From contig NZ_JAGYPI010000004.1 in the NCBI RefSeq assembly GCF_018343615.1, positions 1,588-65,587 of the forward strand: DNA of 64,000 nt, given 5' to 3'. This DNA comes from Bacillus sp. FJAT-49736 (GTDB lineage Bacteria; Bacillota; Bacilli; Bacillales; Bacillaceae_C). Of this stretch, positions 11,874-22,424 are shown one piece after another (the first letter of the stretch is position 1; each line of letters opens with the position of its first letter). Below the pieces are notes generated by a model. It ran no database searches. It worked only from the letters and a program-made list of their open reading frames with translations, and was not told where the DNA came from. The position numbers and the translations under genes were made by a program.

Positions 11874-12251
11874 ATGAATAAAGCGCATCGTATTAAGAAA
11901 AATACCGAATTTCAAAATGTGTTTAATAATGGAAAATCTTATGCGAATAGACAATTTGTTGTTTATTTATTAAAGAAGGAAAACCAGAAAAACTTTCGAA
12001 TTGGTTTATCTGTTAGTAAAAAAATTGGGAAGGCAGTAAAAAGAAACGAAATTAAACGATACATTCGCCAGGCATTTCATGAAATGTATTCCTATATTGA
12101 TAGGGAATATGACTATGTAATCATCGCTAGGAAACCAGCGGCCGAAATGAATTTCCATCAAGTAAAAAAGAGCTTGGAGCATGTACTAAAAATAGCAAAA
12201 ATTCTAAAGAAGGATTATTTTAAGGGAAATAGGGAGGAAATATTGGATTGA
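11874..12251 (+). CDS. rnpA: Ribonuclease P protein component
   Basis: A 125-residue basic protein that binds the RNase P RNA and helps recognise the 5' leader of precursor tRNAs. It has the typical N-terminus [17 protein letters not shown] and the conserved helix with [15 protein letters not shown]. The ATG at 11874 has an AGGTGATC site ahead; a longer in-frame start at 11823 has none. Its last codons overlap the TTG start of yidC, indicating translational coupling. Confidence 0.97.
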   Translation: MNKAHRIKKNTEFQNVFNNGKSYANRQFVVYLLKKENQKNFRIGLSVSKKIGKAVKRNEIKRYIRQAFHEMYSYIDREYDYVIIARKPAAEMNFHQVKKSLEHVLKIAKILKKDYFKGNREEILD

Positions 12252-13024
12252 AGAAAAAAATAGGCCTAGTAGTTTTACTCATTGTATTGATTTCTGTATT
12301 AGCCGGGTGCACAGAATTTAATAAGGATATTACACCGGAAAGCAAAGGGGTTTGGAATGAATTTATTGTTTATCCATTATCCTTATTAATTATTAAAGTT
12401 GCACAAATCTTTGGAAATAGCTTTGGAATATCCATCATCGTTGTTACTATTCTAATTCGCCTTGTTATCTTGCCTCTAATGATTAAACAAACAAAAAGCA
12501 CGAAAGCAATGCAAATTCTTCAGCCGGAAATGTTGGAATTACGAAAGAAGTACAGCTCGAAGGATGCTAAAACACAGCAACAGCTGCAGCAGGAAATGAT
12601 GAAGTTATATCAAAAATACAATATTAATCCTCTTGCAGGATGTTTGCCTTTAGTCATACAAATGCCTATTCTATATGGATTTTATCATGCGATTAATCGA
12701 ACACCGGATATAAGGGATTCTTCATTTTTATGGTTTGATTTAGGCTCACATGATTATATTTTAGCTATTGTTGCCGGCATTACTACCTTTATTCAACAAA
12801 AGATTATGATGTCCGGTCCACAAGGTCAAAATCCGCAAATGGCGATTATGCTATGGGTAATGCCAATAATGATTATCGTAGTAGCTTGGAATCTTCCAGC
12901 AGCATTACCGTTGTATTGGATTGTCGGAAATATATTTATGATAATTCAAACATATTTTATTAAAGGTCCTGAAATGAAAAAGGAAATAGCTATTACAGGG
13001 AAATCGGGGGGAGCTAAAAGGTGA
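12248..13024 (+). CDS. yidC: Membrane protein insertase YidC/SpoIIIJ (lipoprotein)
   Basis: A 258-residue Oxa1/YidC insertase that places membrane proteins in the bilayer; the SpoIIIJ paralogue of Bacillus is also required for engulfment-stage sporulation. A lipoprotein signal ends in LAGC (Cys21). Five membrane segments follow, including the first core helix near residues 60-80 and the cytoplasmic loop [14 protein letters not shown]. The TTG start at 12248 overlaps the rnpA stop and has GGGAGG about ten bases ahead. The position upstream of jag identifies it as the SpoIIIJ-type copy. Confidence 0.96.
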   Translation: MKKKIGLVVLLIVLISVLAGCTEFNKDITPESKGVWNEFIVYPLSLLIIKVAQIFGNSFGISIIVVTILIRLVILPLMIKQTKSTKAMQILQPEMLELRKKYSSKDAKTQQQLQQEMMKLYQKYNINPLAGCLPLVIQMPILYGFYHAINRTPDIRDSSFLWFDLGSHDYILAIVAGITTFIQQKIMMSGPQGQNPQMAIMLWVMPIMIIVVAWNLPAALPLYWIVGNIFMIIQTYFIKGPEMKKEIAITGKSGGAKR

Positions 13025-13638
13025 AAGAAGTAACTGCTAAAGGACAAAGTGTCGAAGAAGCAGTCGAGTCAGCTCTTAGAAATTTAAACACAACAAAGGA
13101 TCGCATAAATGTCCGCGTTATTGATGAAGGGAAAAAAGGATTGTTCGGATTATTTGGTTCAAGGCCGGCCGTTGTTCATGTGCAAGTTAAACCAGATCCA
13201 ATTGAAGAGGCAAAAAAATATTTGGTAGACGTTACAAAAGAACTCGGAATTGAATTGGAAATAGAAATTGTACAAAATGGCAGATTAGTTGAATTCAAAC
13301 TTTCTGGTGAAAAAATGGCGTTACTTATTGGAAAAAGGGGACAAACCTTAAATGCACTCCAGTATCTAACCCAGCTTGTATCTAATCGATACACAAATCA
13401 TTATTTTACGATCACGTTAAATGTTGAGGATTATCGTGAAAGGCGGGAACAGGCATTAATACAATTAGCGGATAGACTTTCAGACAAAGCACTGCGAACG
13501 AAAAGCCTGGTTAAATTAGAACCGATGCCGTCTTTTGAAAGAAAAATAATTCATAGTCACTTAGCAAATAATAATCGGATTGAAACCCATTCAGAAGGTA
13601 TTGAACCTAATCGTTATTTGGTTATCACTCCAAAATAA
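13021..13638 (+). CDS. jag: RNA-binding protein Jag (KhpB/EloR)
   Basis: A 205-residue protein with an N-terminal Jag domain (about 1-50, [14 protein letters not shown]), a KH domain (about 75-150, [15 protein letters not shown]) and an R3H domain (about 150-205, ending [14 protein letters not shown]). In Gram-positives it pairs with KhpA and binds small RNAs and mRNAs, affecting cell elongation. The GTG start at 13021 overlaps the yidC stop and follows a GGGGGGAG site. A terminator follows. Confidence 0.96.
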   Translation: MKEVTAKGQSVEEAVESALRNLNTTKDRINVRVIDEGKKGLFGLFGSRPAVVHVQVKPDPIEEAKKYLVDVTKELGIELEIEIVQNGRLVEFKLSGEKMALLIGKRGQTLNALQYLTQLVSNRYTNHYFTITLNVEDYRERREQALIQLADRLSDKALRTKSLVKLEPMPSFERKIIHSHLANNNRIETHSEGIEPNRYLVITPK

Positions 13639-13640
13639 TA

Positions 13641-13675
13641 AAACTCTTTGCTGCATGTCAGCTTAGAGTTTTTTC
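13641..13675 (+). terminator. Terminator after jag
   Basis: The stem AAACTCT..GCTG/CAGC..AGAGTTT has a two-base internal mismatch and ends in a run of six T residues, immediately after the jag stop. It closes the rpmH-jag block. Confidence 0.85.
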
Positions 13676-13841
13676 TATGTCTTCAAAATGGTTCTTTTTC
13701 ATTGGGAAGTATCAATTTTTAAACTACCGGCCACGGTTGGTTTTATTTCAGGAGCAGTCAACGGAGGTGAAATTTGTATTCCTAATTTTTACGTATCCGT
13801 AGTCCGATAAGCAAGTCTCTTTCGCTTTTCCTAATTTATTG

Positions 13842-13898
13842 TTATTCACATGTGGATAAGTTAAAATAGAAATCATTGAATTCTTTAAATGTGGATAA
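13842..13898. promoter_or_regulatory. DnaA box cluster upstream of mnmE
   Basis: Within the 320-base gap before mnmE there are three exact boxes: TTATTCACA (13842-13850) directly joined to TGTGGATAA (13851-13859) in opposite orientation, and TGTGGATAA (13890-13898). The gap otherwise holds only the jag terminator. The promoter of trmE (mnmE) is one of the non-origin DnaA-bound loci reported in B. subtilis, so DnaA control of this operon is plausible. Confidence 0.75.
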
Positions 13899-13962
13899 AA
13901 GTGAGTTATTACTCTTTCTTTTTATTATAGATAATAATTTTTGTGAAATGAGGTGAAGCTAG

Positions 13963-15348
13963 ATGGAGTTTGATACAATTGCTGCTATATCAACTCCTAT
14001 GGGAGAAGGCGCGATTGCCATAGTTCGTTTAAGTGGTGATGATGCAATCACCATTGCAGATAAAGTATTTAGAGGTGTTCATGGAAAAAGGCTAAAGGAT
14101 GTCTCTTCTCATACGATTCATTACGGCCATATATTTGATTCAGAAAAAAATGAAATTATCGAAGAAGTAATGGTTAGTGTAATGCGGGCGCCTAAAACCT
14201 TTACTAGGGAAAATATAGTCGAGATTAATTGTCATGGTGGACTAGTTTCAGTAAATAGGGTACTACAATTAATATTAAATTCTGGTGCAAGGCTTGCGGA
14301 ACCAGGTGAATTTACAAAAAGAGCGTTTTTAAATGGCCGTATAGATTTATCGCAGGCAGAGGCGGTTATTGATTTAATTAGAGCAAAAACGGATCGAGCA
14401 ATGAATGTCGCGATTGGCCAAATGGAAGGAAGATTATCACGGTTAATCAAAAAGCTTCGTCAAGAAATTTTAGAGGTAGTTGCACATGTTGAGGTCAATA
14501 TCGATTATCCGGAGTATGATGATGTAGAAGAAATGACCCATAGATTATTAAAGGAAAAGGCAATCTATATACGAACGGAGCTGACAAAGCTTCTAGAAAC
14601 TTCCCATCAGGGCAAAATATTGCGTGAAGGTATTTCTACTGTTATCATTGGTAGGCCAAACGTGGGAAAGTCATCCTTATTAAATAGTTTTGTTCAAGAA
14701 AATAAGGCTATTGTCACAGATATTCCAGGCACTACACGTGACGTAATTGAAGAATACGTAAATGTGCGCGGTGTCCCATTGCGTCTTATTGATACGGCTG
14801 GTATTCGTGAAACAGAAGATATTGTAGAAAGAATTGGTGTAGAGCGATCCAGAAAGGTATTAAAAGAAGCAGATTTAATTTTGCTTGTACTAAATTATGC
14901 CGATGAGCTGACAAAAGAAGATGAGCAATTATTTGAAGCTATTAAGGGAATGGATGTAATAGTTATTATTAATAAGACGGACTTACCGAAAAAAATAAAT
15001 ATGGATAGGGTTAAAGAGCTTGCAAAGGATCATAACATTGTCACCACTTCATTGTTGGAAGATAAGGGTGTGGACCAATTAGAGGAAGCAATTGCTTCTC
15101 TTTATTTTCAAGGTTCGATAGAAGCACAGGATATAACCTATTTATCTAACAGTCGTCATATTGCTTTAATAAGTCAGGCATTACAAGCAATTAAAGAAGT
15201 AATAAATGGAATTGAGATGGGAACGCCAATCGATATTATCCAAATTGATTTAACTCGTACATGGGAATTGCTTGGAGAAGTAATTGGAGATAGTGTTCAG
15301 GAAGGTTTAATTAATCAATTGTTTTCACAATTTTGTCTAGGGAAATAG
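13963..15348 (+). CDS. mnmE: tRNA modification GTPase MnmE
   Basis: A 461-residue G protein that, with MnmG, adds the carboxymethylaminomethyl group to wobble uridine 34 of certain tRNAs. It has an N-terminal folate-binding domain (about 1-120), a helical domain, and an inserted G domain with G1 GRPNVGKSS (about 230-238), [15 protein letters not shown] and NKTD. The C-terminal catalytic Cys is in FCLGK (457-461). The ATG at 13963 follows GAGGTGAAG. It heads the mnmE-mnmG-rsmG-noc series. Confidence 0.98.
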   Translation: MEFDTIAAISTPMGEGAIAIVRLSGDDAITIADKVFRGVHGKRLKDVSSHTIHYGHIFDSEKNEIIEEVMVSVMRAPKTFTRENIVEINCHGGLVSVNRVLQLILNSGARLAEPGEFTKRAFLNGRIDLSQAEAVIDLIRAKTDRAMNVAIGQMEGRLSRLIKKLRQEILEVVAHVEVNIDYPEYDDVEEMTHRLLKEKAIYIRTELTKLLETSHQGKILREGISTVIIGRPNVGKSSLLNSFVQENKAIVTDIPGTTRDVIEEYVNVRGVPLRLIDTAGIRETEDIVERIGVERSRKVLKEADLILLVLNYADELTKEDEQLFEAIKGMDVIVIINKTDLPKKINMDRVKELAKDHNIVTTSLLEDKGVDQLEEAIASLYFQGSIEAQDITYLSNSRHIALISQALQAIKEVINGIEMGTPIDIIQIDLTRTWELLGEVIGDSVQEGLINQLFSQFCLGK

Positions 15349-15376
15349 AAGTAAATTTGTAAGGAGGCAAATCATT

Positions 15377-17272
15377 ATGCCATATGAAGCAGGACAATTC
15401 GATGTAATTGTCGTTGGCGCTGGACATGCTGGTTGCGAGGCTGGATTAGCAGCTGCTAGAATGGGTGCCAAAACATTAATGATTACCATTAATCTTGATA
15501 TGATTGCATATATGCCATGTAATCCATCAATTGGCGGCCCTGCAAAAGGGGTTGTAGTAAGGGAAATTGATGCACTTGGCGGAGAAATGGGTAGAAATAT
15601 CGATAAAACCTATATTCAAATGAGAATGTTGAATACAGGAAAAGGGCCAGCAGTTCAAGCATTACGGGCTCAGGCAGATAAACATCAATACCAACAGGAA
15701 ATGAAGAAGACTCTGGAAAATGAGCCTAATTTAACATTGATGCAAGGAATGGTAGAAGAATTAGTAGTAGAAAAGGGCGATTGCAAAGGAGTTATCACGC
15801 AAACAGGTGCAATATATCGTTCTAATACTGTCGTGCTAACTACAGGAACATTCCTCCGTGGTGAGATTATTATCGGTGATCTGAAATATTCTAGTGGTCC
15901 AAACAACCAACAGCCATCAATTAAATTATCGGAAAATCTAGAAAAGCTAGGATTTGACCTTGTTCGTTTTAAGACAGGTACACCTCCAAGAGTGAATAGT
16001 CATACGATTGATTATAGTAAAACAGAGATTCAGCCTGGTGACGATGAGCCTCGTGCTTTCAGTTATGAAACGACGAAATATATAACTGATCAATTACCAT
16101 GCTGGCTAACCTATACAAATGAGCATACACATCAAATTATTGATGCGAATCTTCATCGCTCACCAATGTTTTCAGGAATGGTGAAAGGTACTGGTGCACG
16201 CTATTGTCCATCCATCGAAGATAAGGTTGTTCGTTTTAGTGATAAACCAAGACATCAAATATTCTTAGAACCGGAAGGACGTAATACAGAAGAAGTATAC
16301 GTTCAGGGTTTGTCAACCAGTTTACCGGAGGAAGTTCAACATAAAATCTTAGGAACTGTTCCAGGGCTTGAAAATGCACAAATGATGAGAGCGGGATATG
16401 CCATTGAGTATGATGCAGTTGTGCCATCACAATTATGGCCGACATTAGAAACAAAGGCTGTTCCTAACCTTTTTACTGCTGGCCAGATTAATGGTACTTC
16501 AGGGTATGAGGAAGCAGCTGGTCAAGGAATAATGGCTGGTATTAATGCTGCAAGAAAGGCATTAGGAAAAGAAGGTATTATTTTAAGCAGGTCAGATGCC
16601 TATATCGGAGTGTTATTAGATGATTTAGTGACAAAAGGTACGAATGAACCGTATCGTTTATTAACATCGCGAGCAGAATATCGGTTATTGCTTCGCCATG
16701 ATAATGCCGATTTGCGTCTAACTCAGATTGGCTATGAAATTGGCCTCATTTCAGAAGAAAGATATAATAAATTTATAGCGAAAAAAGAGGCAATTGAAGA
16801 AGAAAAAGAACGTCTTCGCTCTATTATTATTAAACCAAATGAACAAACACAAAGCATTATTCGTGAGGTAGGCGGCAGTGAATTAAAAGACGGAATACGT
16901 GCATCTGATCTATTAAAACGCCCAGAAATGAATTACCAGCATATAAAAATACTAGTTCCTTCAGAAAAAGAGTTAATGAAAGAAGTTGAGGAACAAGTAG
17001 AAATTCAAATAAAATATGAAGGTTATATTGATAAGTCGTTGCAGCAAGTAGATAGATTAAAGAAATTAGAGGATAAGAAAATACCTGAGAACATTGATTA
17101 TGACGATATTAATGGTATTGCTACCGAAGCACGTCAAAAACTAAATAAGATTCGCCCAATATCCATCGCACAAGCATCCAGAATATCTGGGGTAAATCCA
17201 TCTGATATATCCATTTTGTTGGTTTATATTGAACAAGGGCGAATTGCCAAGGTATCTGGAGATAACGGATAA
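15377..17272 (+). CDS. mnmG: tRNA uridine-5-carboxymethylaminomethyl modification enzyme MnmG
   Basis: A 631-residue FAD protein, partner of MnmE. The Rossmann FAD motif is GAGHAGCE (14-21), the conserved [12 protein letters not shown] lies near residue 48, and [13 protein letters not shown] near 370 is characteristic. The C-terminal helical domain (about 550-631) docks MnmE. The ATG at 15377 has AAGGAGG ten bases upstream. It starts 28 bases after mnmE and is followed by rsmG after 14 bases. Confidence 0.98.
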   Translation: MPYEAGQFDVIVVGAGHAGCEAGLAAARMGAKTLMITINLDMIAYMPCNPSIGGPAKGVVVREIDALGGEMGRNIDKTYIQMRMLNTGKGPAVQALRAQADKHQYQQEMKKTLENEPNLTLMQGMVEELVVEKGDCKGVITQTGAIYRSNTVVLTTGTFLRGEIIIGDLKYSSGPNNQQPSIKLSENLEKLGFDLVRFKTGTPPRVNSHTIDYSKTEIQPGDDEPRAFSYETTKYITDQLPCWLTYTNEHTHQIIDANLHRSPMFSGMVKGTGARYCPSIEDKVVRFSDKPRHQIFLEPEGRNTEEVYVQGLSTSLPEEVQHKILGTVPGLENAQMMRAGYAIEYDAVVPSQLWPTLETKAVPNLFTAGQINGTSGYEEAAGQGIMAGINAARKALGKEGIILSRSDAYIGVLLDDLVTKGTNEPYRLLTSRAEYRLLLRHDNADLRLTQIGYEIGLISEERYNKFIAKKEAIEEEKERLRSIIIKPNEQTQSIIREVGGSELKDGIRASDLLKRPEMNYQHIKILVPSEKELMKEVEEQVEIQIKYEGYIDKSLQQVDRLKKLEDKKIPENIDYDDINGIATEARQKLNKIRPISIAQASRISGVNPSDISILLVYIEQGRIAKVSGDNG

Positions 17273-17286
17273 GGAATGATATATAG

Positions 17287-18003
17287 ATGAAAGTAGAGCA
17301 ATTTGTTCAGTTATTAGAGGAGAAGGGTATTGCCCTTTCCTCAAATCAAATTCAACAATTTGAACGTTATTTTGAGCTATTAGTTGAATGGAATGAAAAA
17401 ATGAATTTGACAGCTATAACGCAAAAAGAGGATGTATATTTAAAGCATTTTTTTGATTCCATCTCAGCTTCTTTTTTTGTGGATTTCAATCAGCAGCTTC
17501 ATATTTGTGATGTTGGAGCGGGAGCGGGATTTCCAAGTATTCCTTTGAAAATTTGCTTTCCGGAAATAAAAATATCGATAGTTGATTCTCTTCAAAAGCG
17601 TATTTCCTTTTTAGAGCATCTTGCAAAAGAGCTAAAGCTGGACCAAGCCTATTTTTATCATGATCGTGCTGAAACCTTTGCGAAAAATAAAGAGCACAGA
17701 GAAAAATATGATATAGTAACTGCTAGAGCTGTTGCAAGAATGTCTGTTCTTAATGAATTATGCCTTCCCTTAGTCAAAATAGGAGGGGCATTTGTTGCGA
17801 TGAAAGCAGCTAATGCTAAAGAGGAATTAGAAGCTGCTCAAAAAGGCATAAAAATTCTTGGTGGTAAAATACAAGAGGTATACTCGTTCACTTTGCCATT
17901 TGAAGAGAGTGAACGAAATATTATCGTCATAAAAAAAGATAAATCGACACCTGCAAAATATCCGCGAAAACCAGGGACACCAAATAAAATGCCTTTGGAA
18001 TAG
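17287..18003 (+). CDS. rsmG: 16S rRNA (guanine527-N7)-methyltransferase RsmG
   Basis: A 238-residue SAM-dependent methyltransferase acting on G527 of 16S rRNA; its loss gives low-level streptomycin resistance. SAM-binding glycine-rich motif [15 protein letters not shown] lies near residues 77-91, and TARAVARM near 150 is typical. The ATG at 17287 has only a weak ribosome site, suggesting coupling to mnmG just upstream. Confidence 0.97.
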   Translation: MKVEQFVQLLEEKGIALSSNQIQQFERYFELLVEWNEKMNLTAITQKEDVYLKHFFDSISASFFVDFNQQLHICDVGAGAGFPSIPLKICFPEIKISIVDSLQKRISFLEHLAKELKLDQAYFYHDRAETFAKNKEHREKYDIVTARAVARMSVLNELCLPLVKIGGAFVAMKAANAKEELEAAQKGIKILGGKIQEVYSFTLPFEESERNIIVIKKDKSTPAKYPRKPGTPNKMPLE

Positions 18004-18130
18004 GTCTATAGCCTATTAGAAAATTCGCTTTATGTAGGAAAAACTCGAAAAATATCCCACGAAAATGCAGGAACTTGTCTTATAATAGAGAATATGTAGC
18101 TAGGGAGTTTCTAAAAGGTGGTGGAGGAAA

Positions 18131-18991
18131 ATGAAGCATCCTTTTTCTCGTTTTTTTGGTGTGGGCGAAAAGGAAGAAGATTTAGAAATAGAAATCGAGA
18201 CGGATATCGATAAAGAGGAAATTCGTAAAATTCCTATCTCTAATATTGTTCCTAATCGATTCCAGCCAAGGACGATTTTTAACGAGGAAAAAATTCAAGA
18301 ATTGGCACGTACTATTCATACACATGGAATTATTCAACCAATAGTAGTACGTGAATATCAGCCGGATCAATTTGAAATTATCGCGGGCGAACGAAGATTT
18401 AGAGCGGTACAATTGCTTGAATGGGACACTGTTCCAGCAATCATAAAAAATTTAAATGATACCGAAACCGCTTCCGTTGCTTTAATTGAAAATTTACAAC
18501 GTGAGGAACTTTCTCCGATAGAAGAGGCAATAGCATATGGAAAGCTATTGGATCTTCATAATTTAACACAAGAGGCATTGGCACAAAGGCTTGGCAAAGG
18601 TCAATCTACCGTTGCGAATAAGCTACGTCTGCTTAAGCTTCCGCAGGAAATTCAAGATGCATTATTACAAAAGTTAATTACAGAAAGACACGCAAGAGCA
18701 CTTATTCCATTAAAGGATCCGGAAACGCAAATTCGGATATTAAATGATATTATAGCTAGAAATCTTAATGTGAAACAAACCGAGGAATTAGTAGTCAGGT
18801 TAATGAATAAAACGGAGAAAAAACCAAAGCCTCGCAGACAAGCCTTCAGTAAGGATATGAGAATTGCTGTGAATACAATCCGTCAATCACTAACTATGGT
18901 TACGGATAATGGAATAAATTTAGATTCCGAAGAAGAAGACTTCGATGATTTTTATCAAATTACGATACGAATTCCGAAAGGTAATAAATAG
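18131..18991 (+). CDS. noc: Nucleoid occlusion protein Noc
   Basis: A 286-residue ParB-family CTP-binding protein that blocks Z-ring assembly over the nucleoid. The N-terminus [10 protein letters not shown] resembles the membrane-targeting amphipathic helix of Noc. The ParB domain shows GERRFRAVQ and [14 protein letters not shown], and a helix-turn-helix covers [21 protein letters not shown]. Position after rsmG and before soj distinguishes it from Spo0J. The ATG at 18131 follows GGTGGTGGAGG. A terminator separates it from soj. Confidence 0.96.
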   Translation: MKHPFSRFFGVGEKEEDLEIEIETDIDKEEIRKIPISNIVPNRFQPRTIFNEEKIQELARTIHTHGIIQPIVVREYQPDQFEIIAGERRFRAVQLLEWDTVPAIIKNLNDTETASVALIENLQREELSPIEEAIAYGKLLDLHNLTQEALAQRLGKGQSTVANKLRLLKLPQEIQDALLQKLITERHARALIPLKDPETQIRILNDIIARNLNVKQTEELVVRLMNKTEKKPKPRRQAFSKDMRIAVNTIRQSLTMVTDNGINLDSEEEDFDDFYQITIRIPKGNK

Positions 18992-18997
18992 TTTGGT

Positions 18998-19035
18998 AGA
19001 AGCTTAGGTAATAAGCTTCTTTTTTCTTTTTTTTT
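18998..19035 (+). terminator. Terminator after noc
   Basis: The 9-bp stem AGAAGCTTA/TAAGCTTCT with a short loop is followed by a long T-rich tail, directly after the noc stop. Confidence 0.9.
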
Positions 19036-19187
19036 TGGATTTTTTTCGGAAAAAAAACTATAAAATAAAAAAATATTAATTTGGAAATATATTTTTTTCG
19101 TGAAAAACGAACTATTAGAGGAAATTTTGTTAAAATAGATAATATGATTGCAATTTAATAGGAGAAGTTGAAGGTAGGTGACAACCG

Positions 19188-19949
19188 TTGGGCAAAATTA
19201 TTTCCATTGCCAACCAAAAAGGTGGTGTTGGTAAGACGACTACCTCTGTCAACCTAGGAGCCTGCTTAGCACATATCGGAAAAAAAGTATTACTTGTAGA
19301 TACAGATCCGCAAGGTAATGCAACGAGTGGTGCAGGTATCGATAAGGGTGATGTCCAGCAATGTATTTATGATGTTCTTGTAGATGATGTTGATATAAAA
19401 GAAGTAGTAAAGCCAACTGCGGTGGAAGGGCTTTTTTCTGTTCCTGCCACCATTCAATTAGCTGGTGCAGAAATTGAATTGGTTCCTACTATTTCAAGAG
19501 AAGTACGTTTAAAACGAGCATTGGCAGAGATAAAAGATGAGTATGACTTCATAATAATTGATTGCCCTCCGTCTCTTGGGCTATTAACAATTAATGCTTT
19601 AACAGCTTCGGACACTGTTTTAATTCCTGTCCAATGCGAATATTATGCATTGGAAGGTTTAAGCCAACTATTAAGCACTATCCGTCTAGTACAAAAACAT
19701 TTAAATAATGACCTCATGATTGAGGGGGTGCTTCTGACGATGCTAGATGCCAGAACCAATTTAGGACTTCAAGTCATTGAAGAAGTCAAAAAGTATTTTC
19801 AAGATAAGGTTTATCGTACAATTGTCCCGCGCAATGTTCGATTAAGTGAAGCACCAAGCCATGGTGAACCAATTATTGTGTATGACCCTAAATCAAGGGG
19901 AGCGGAAGTCTACTTAGATTTGGCAAAGGAAGTGGCGATGAATGGCTAA
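19188..19949 (+). CDS. soj: Chromosome-partitioning ATPase Soj (ParA)
   Basis: A 253-residue ParA-type ATPase. In Bacillus it acts in origin segregation with Spo0J and controls DnaA, inhibiting it as a monomer. The deviant Walker A is KGGVGKTT (11-18), with DTDPQGNATSG and IIDCPPSLG following. The TTG at 19188 follows AGGTAGGTGA. It overlaps spo0J by eight bases. The upstream 150 bases are very A/T-rich without a clear consensus promoter. Confidence 0.98.
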   Translation: MGKIISIANQKGGVGKTTTSVNLGACLAHIGKKVLLVDTDPQGNATSGAGIDKGDVQQCIYDVLVDDVDIKEVVKPTAVEGLFSVPATIQLAGAEIELVPTISREVRLKRALAEIKDEYDFIIIDCPPSLGLLTINALTASDTVLIPVQCEYYALEGLSQLLSTIRLVQKHLNNDLMIEGVLLTMLDARTNLGLQVIEEVKKYFQDKVYRTIVPRNVRLSEAPSHGEPIIVYDPKSRGAEVYLDLAKEVAMNG

Positions 19950-20805
19950 AGGACTTGGAAAGGGAATTAATGCATTATTTGCGAATGTCAATGTGGAAAA
20001 TGATGATGCAGTCCAAGAGGTTAAACTGAAAGAGCTTAGGCCGAATCCTTATCAGCCCCGAAAAATTTTTCAAGCAGAAGCCATTGAAGAATTGAAGGAA
20101 TCTATTCTTCAACATGGAATTTTACAGCCAATCATTGTGCGTAAAAGCATAAAGGGGTATGAAATTGTAGTAGGTGAAAGGCGTTACCGTGCTGCTAAAG
20201 AGGCGAAACTTGAGAAGGTTCCAGTTGTTGTACGAGAGCTGGATGAACAGCAAATGATGGAGCTTGCTGTTTTGGAGAATTTGCAGCGTGAGGACTTAAC
20301 TCCGATCGAAGAAGCAAATGCCTATCAAACACTTATGGAGCGTTTAAATTTAACACAGGAGCAACTAGCAAAACGTCTCGGTAAAAGCAGGCCGCATATA
20401 GCTAATCATTTAAGACTGTTAGTTCTTCCAAAAAAGATACAAGAACTTATATCTAATGGTGATATTTCAATGGGTCATGGCCGTGCTCTTTTGGGATTAA
20501 AGAAAAAGGACAAGCTCATGGCTGTAGTTGAAGAAGTAATGAAAAATGGACTAAATGTCCGGCAGTTGGAAAAATTAGTGCAACAAATGAACGAAAATGT
20601 TTCACGTGAAACAAAGAAACCGAAAGTGGAAAAAAATATTTTTATTCGGGAGCAAGAAACTGTTTTGCGAGAAAAATTTGGAACAACTGTGACGATTAAA
20701 CAATCGAAGAAAAAGGGAAAAATCGAAATAGAATTCTTTTCACCAGAAGATTTGCAAAGAATTCTGGAGTTACTGGAAAGCTCAAATGAGAGGGAAACCA
20801 TCTAA
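19942..20805 (+). CDS. spo0J: Chromosome-partitioning protein Spo0J (ParB)
   Basis: A 287-residue ParB CTPase that loads at parS, slides along DNA and recruits SMC condensin. It has an N-terminal Soj-stimulating stretch (MAKGLGKGINALFANV), a CTP-binding ParB domain (GERRYRAAKEAK, ENLQREDLTPIEEA), a helix-turn-helix (LTQEQLAKRLGKSRPHIANHL) and a C-terminal dimer domain. It contains a perfect parS in its own coding sequence at 20598-20613, as in B. subtilis. Confidence 0.98.
   Translation: MAKGLGKGINALFANVNVENDDAVQEVKLKELRPNPYQPRKIFQAEAIEELKESILQHGILQPIIVRKSIKGYEIVVGERRYRAAKEAKLEKVPVVVRELDEQQMMELAVLENLQREDLTPIEEANAYQTLMERLNLTQEQLAKRLGKSRPHIANHLRLLVLPKKIQELISNGDISMGHGRALLGLKKKDKLMAVVEEVMKNGLNVRQLEKLVQQMNENVSRETKKPKVEKNIFIREQETVLREKFGTTVTIKQSKKKGKIEIEFFSPEDLQRILELLESSNERETI
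20598..20613. promoter_or_regulatory. parS site 1 (inside spo0J)
   Basis: A perfect 16-bp palindrome TGTTTCACGTGAAACA, identical to the Bacillus parS consensus bound by Spo0J. It lies within the spo0J coding sequence about 9.5 kb from oriC. Confidence 0.96.
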
Positions 20806-20820
20806 GGATGGTTTCTTTCT
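20794..20820 (+). terminator. Terminator after spo0J
   Basis: The 9-bp stem GAAACCATC/GATGGTTTC has the spo0J stop codon in its four-base loop and is followed by a short T-rich tail. Confidence 0.75.
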
Positions 20821-20842
20821 GTATAAGAGAGGTGTGTAGTAT

Positions 20843-21547
20843 TTGGTTTTGTTAGGGACAATTGTTAATGGTGTTTGCATAATTATCGGCTCAATACTGG
20901 GGAAATTATTAAATAGAATCCCTGAAAAATTAAAGGGCACCGTGATGCATGCAATAGGTTTGGCAGTAATGGTATTAGGATTGCAAATGGGATTTAAGAG
21001 TAATAACTTTCTAATTGTTATTCTAAGCCTTGTATTTGGTGCGGTTATAGGTGAGTTATTGGCCCTAGAGGATAAATTAAATCTTTTGGGAAATTGGCTA
21101 GAAAAGAAGATAGGTTCAAGTAATCAAGGAAGCATTGCAGAGGGATTTGTATCAGCAACCTTAATATTTGTTATTGGTGCAATGGCAATTATTGGTGCGC
21201 TGGACAGTGGAATACGTGGAGACCATAATGTTTTATATACTAAGGCGGTTATCGATGGCTTCACTGCTCTTATACTAACAACGACATTAGGAATAGGAGT
21301 TATTTTTTCCGTTTTTCCAGTTGTTATATATGAAGGAATCATTGCTCTTTTTGCAACTCAAATAGATCACTTTGTTCCGAAGGAAATAATGGATTCATTT
21401 ATTACCGAAATGACTGCAGCTGGTGGAATAATGATTTGTGCAATCGGATTAAATATAACAGGGATTACCAAAATTCGTGTAGCAAACTTATTGCCTGGGA
21501 TTGTTGTGACTGCAATTATTGTAACTATTATTCATTTCATTCATTAA
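20843..21547 (+). CDS. DUF554 membrane protein (YdfK-like)
   Basis: A 234-residue integral membrane protein of the DUF554 family, with about six hydrophobic segments rich in Gly and Ala. Family motifs include the start LLGTIVNGVCIIIGSILGKL and the central GAMAIIGALDSG near residue 112. Function is unknown; transport is possible. The TTG at 20843 has an AGAGGTGTG site upstream. It follows spo0J and converges on yyaC at a shared terminator. Confidence 0.88.
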   Translation: MVLLGTIVNGVCIIIGSILGKLLNRIPEKLKGTVMHAIGLAVMVLGLQMGFKSNNFLIVILSLVFGAVIGELLALEDKLNLLGNWLEKKIGSSNQGSIAEGFVSATLIFVIGAMAIIGALDSGIRGDHNVLYTKAVIDGFTALILTTTLGIGVIFSVFPVVIYEGIIALFATQIDHFVPKEIMDSFITEMTAAGGIMICAIGLNITGITKIRVANLLPGIVVTAIIVTIIHFIH

Positions 21548-21553
21548 TTTATT

Positions 21554-21583
21554 AAAGGGGAGATTGTATCTCCCCTTTAGTTT
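21554..21583. terminator. Bidirectional terminator between DUF554 and yyaC
   Basis: The 10-bp stem AAAGGGGAGA/TCTCCCCTTT with a five-base loop lies between convergent genes. A- and T-rich flanks allow function in both directions, more convincingly for the plus strand. Confidence 0.7.
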
Positions 21584-21618
21584 AATTCTAGATTTCAATT
21601 TATTATGACTGTGATATT

Positions 21619-22254
21619 TTAGGAAATAGTATTTTCCTGATTTTCTCTCCAATTTAAATTTAGTAAGGAATGTTGATATTTATAAGAAAGACCAGCCCGA
21701 TAAATACCGTCTGCAATCGTTTTAGCCATGTTTAAGACTAAGTGTAAACGGGTATTTTGTAGTACAAAAAACTCCATAAAACCACTTACATTCACAATGC
21801 CGGTTATATGCATATTTCCGACAAATGGCAATTCCTTTTTGACACCTGCTCCGGGTTTAACGGGACCATCACCAATCTGAATCATGCCAACACTTTTTAG
21901 TTTTCCTAAACAGGCATCAATCCCAATAATAAAAGGGTGATCATATGTATTTTGAATAGCTTGTAGCTTTTCTTCAAGATTAACGGCATGAATAGGATCT
22001 TCAAGGGTTCCATATATATGAAAAGGGGATTTTCCTTTTTCTTTAAGAAAGGTTCCAATAAGGGGTCCTAATGAATCACCTGTTGAACGATCTGTTCCGA
22101 TGCAAACGATAATAATAGGAATATTCGTATCATCGGGCAACATGGTTAAGAGATGCCTGGAAACTGCTCCCTTAGCGGAGATATCATCAAATGGAATTTT
22201 TAATTCTTCGTCTTTGCGATCAAATATACCTTTGCCAATCTTCATACTGTCCAC
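21619..22254 (-). CDS. yyaC: Spore protein YyaC (GPR-like, DUF1256)
   Basis: A 211-residue sporulation protein of the YyaC family, related in fold to the germination protease GPR. The signature CIGTDRSTGDSLGPLIG lies near residues 50-66, and GIDACLG plus GDGPVKPGAGV follow. It is the only minus-strand gene between rpmH and uppP, as in other Bacillaceae. The ATG at 22254 follows AGGGGTGGA. A possible forespore-type promoter precedes it. Role as an active protease is not proven. Confidence 0.92.
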   Translation of the reverse strand: MDSMKIGKGIFDRKDEELKIPFDDISAKGAVSRHLLTMLPDDTNIPIIIVCIGTDRSTGDSLGPLIGTFLKEKGKSPFHIYGTLEDPIHAVNLEEKLQAIQNTYDHPFIIGIDACLGKLKSVGMIQIGDGPVKPGAGVKKELPFVGNMHITGIVNVSGFMEFFVLQNTRLHLVLNMAKTIADGIYRAGLSYKYQHSLLNLNWRENQENTIS

Positions 22255-22274
22255 CCCTTATTAATGGTATTAAC

Positions 22275-22303
22275 AGTATACGGAGGAAAGTATTTTTCTA
22301 TAC
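22275..22303 (-). promoter_or_regulatory. yyaC: Candidate forespore (SigF/SigG-type) promoter of yyaC
   Basis: On the minus strand GTATA (22299-22303) is followed after 17 bases by GTATACT (22275-22281). This fits the -35 GYATA-type element of SigF/SigG promoters better than a SigA -35, though the -10 is only partly matched. The assignment leans on the sporulation role of yyaC. Confidence 0.35.
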
Positions 22304-22424
22304 ATAGAGTAGGGAAAATTTAGAAAAATAATATATTTATCGAAATATATACTTACATACAAAAACGTATGGAATGCTGATAAAATAGATACTACTTTAT
22401 GTGTGACGGGAGGTTAGTGATTAC

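Noticed and set aside
20475-20801. 108-codon minus-strand frame inside spo0J
   Set aside because: Antisense shadow of a conserved gene; Phe/Ser-rich composition typical of reverse frames.
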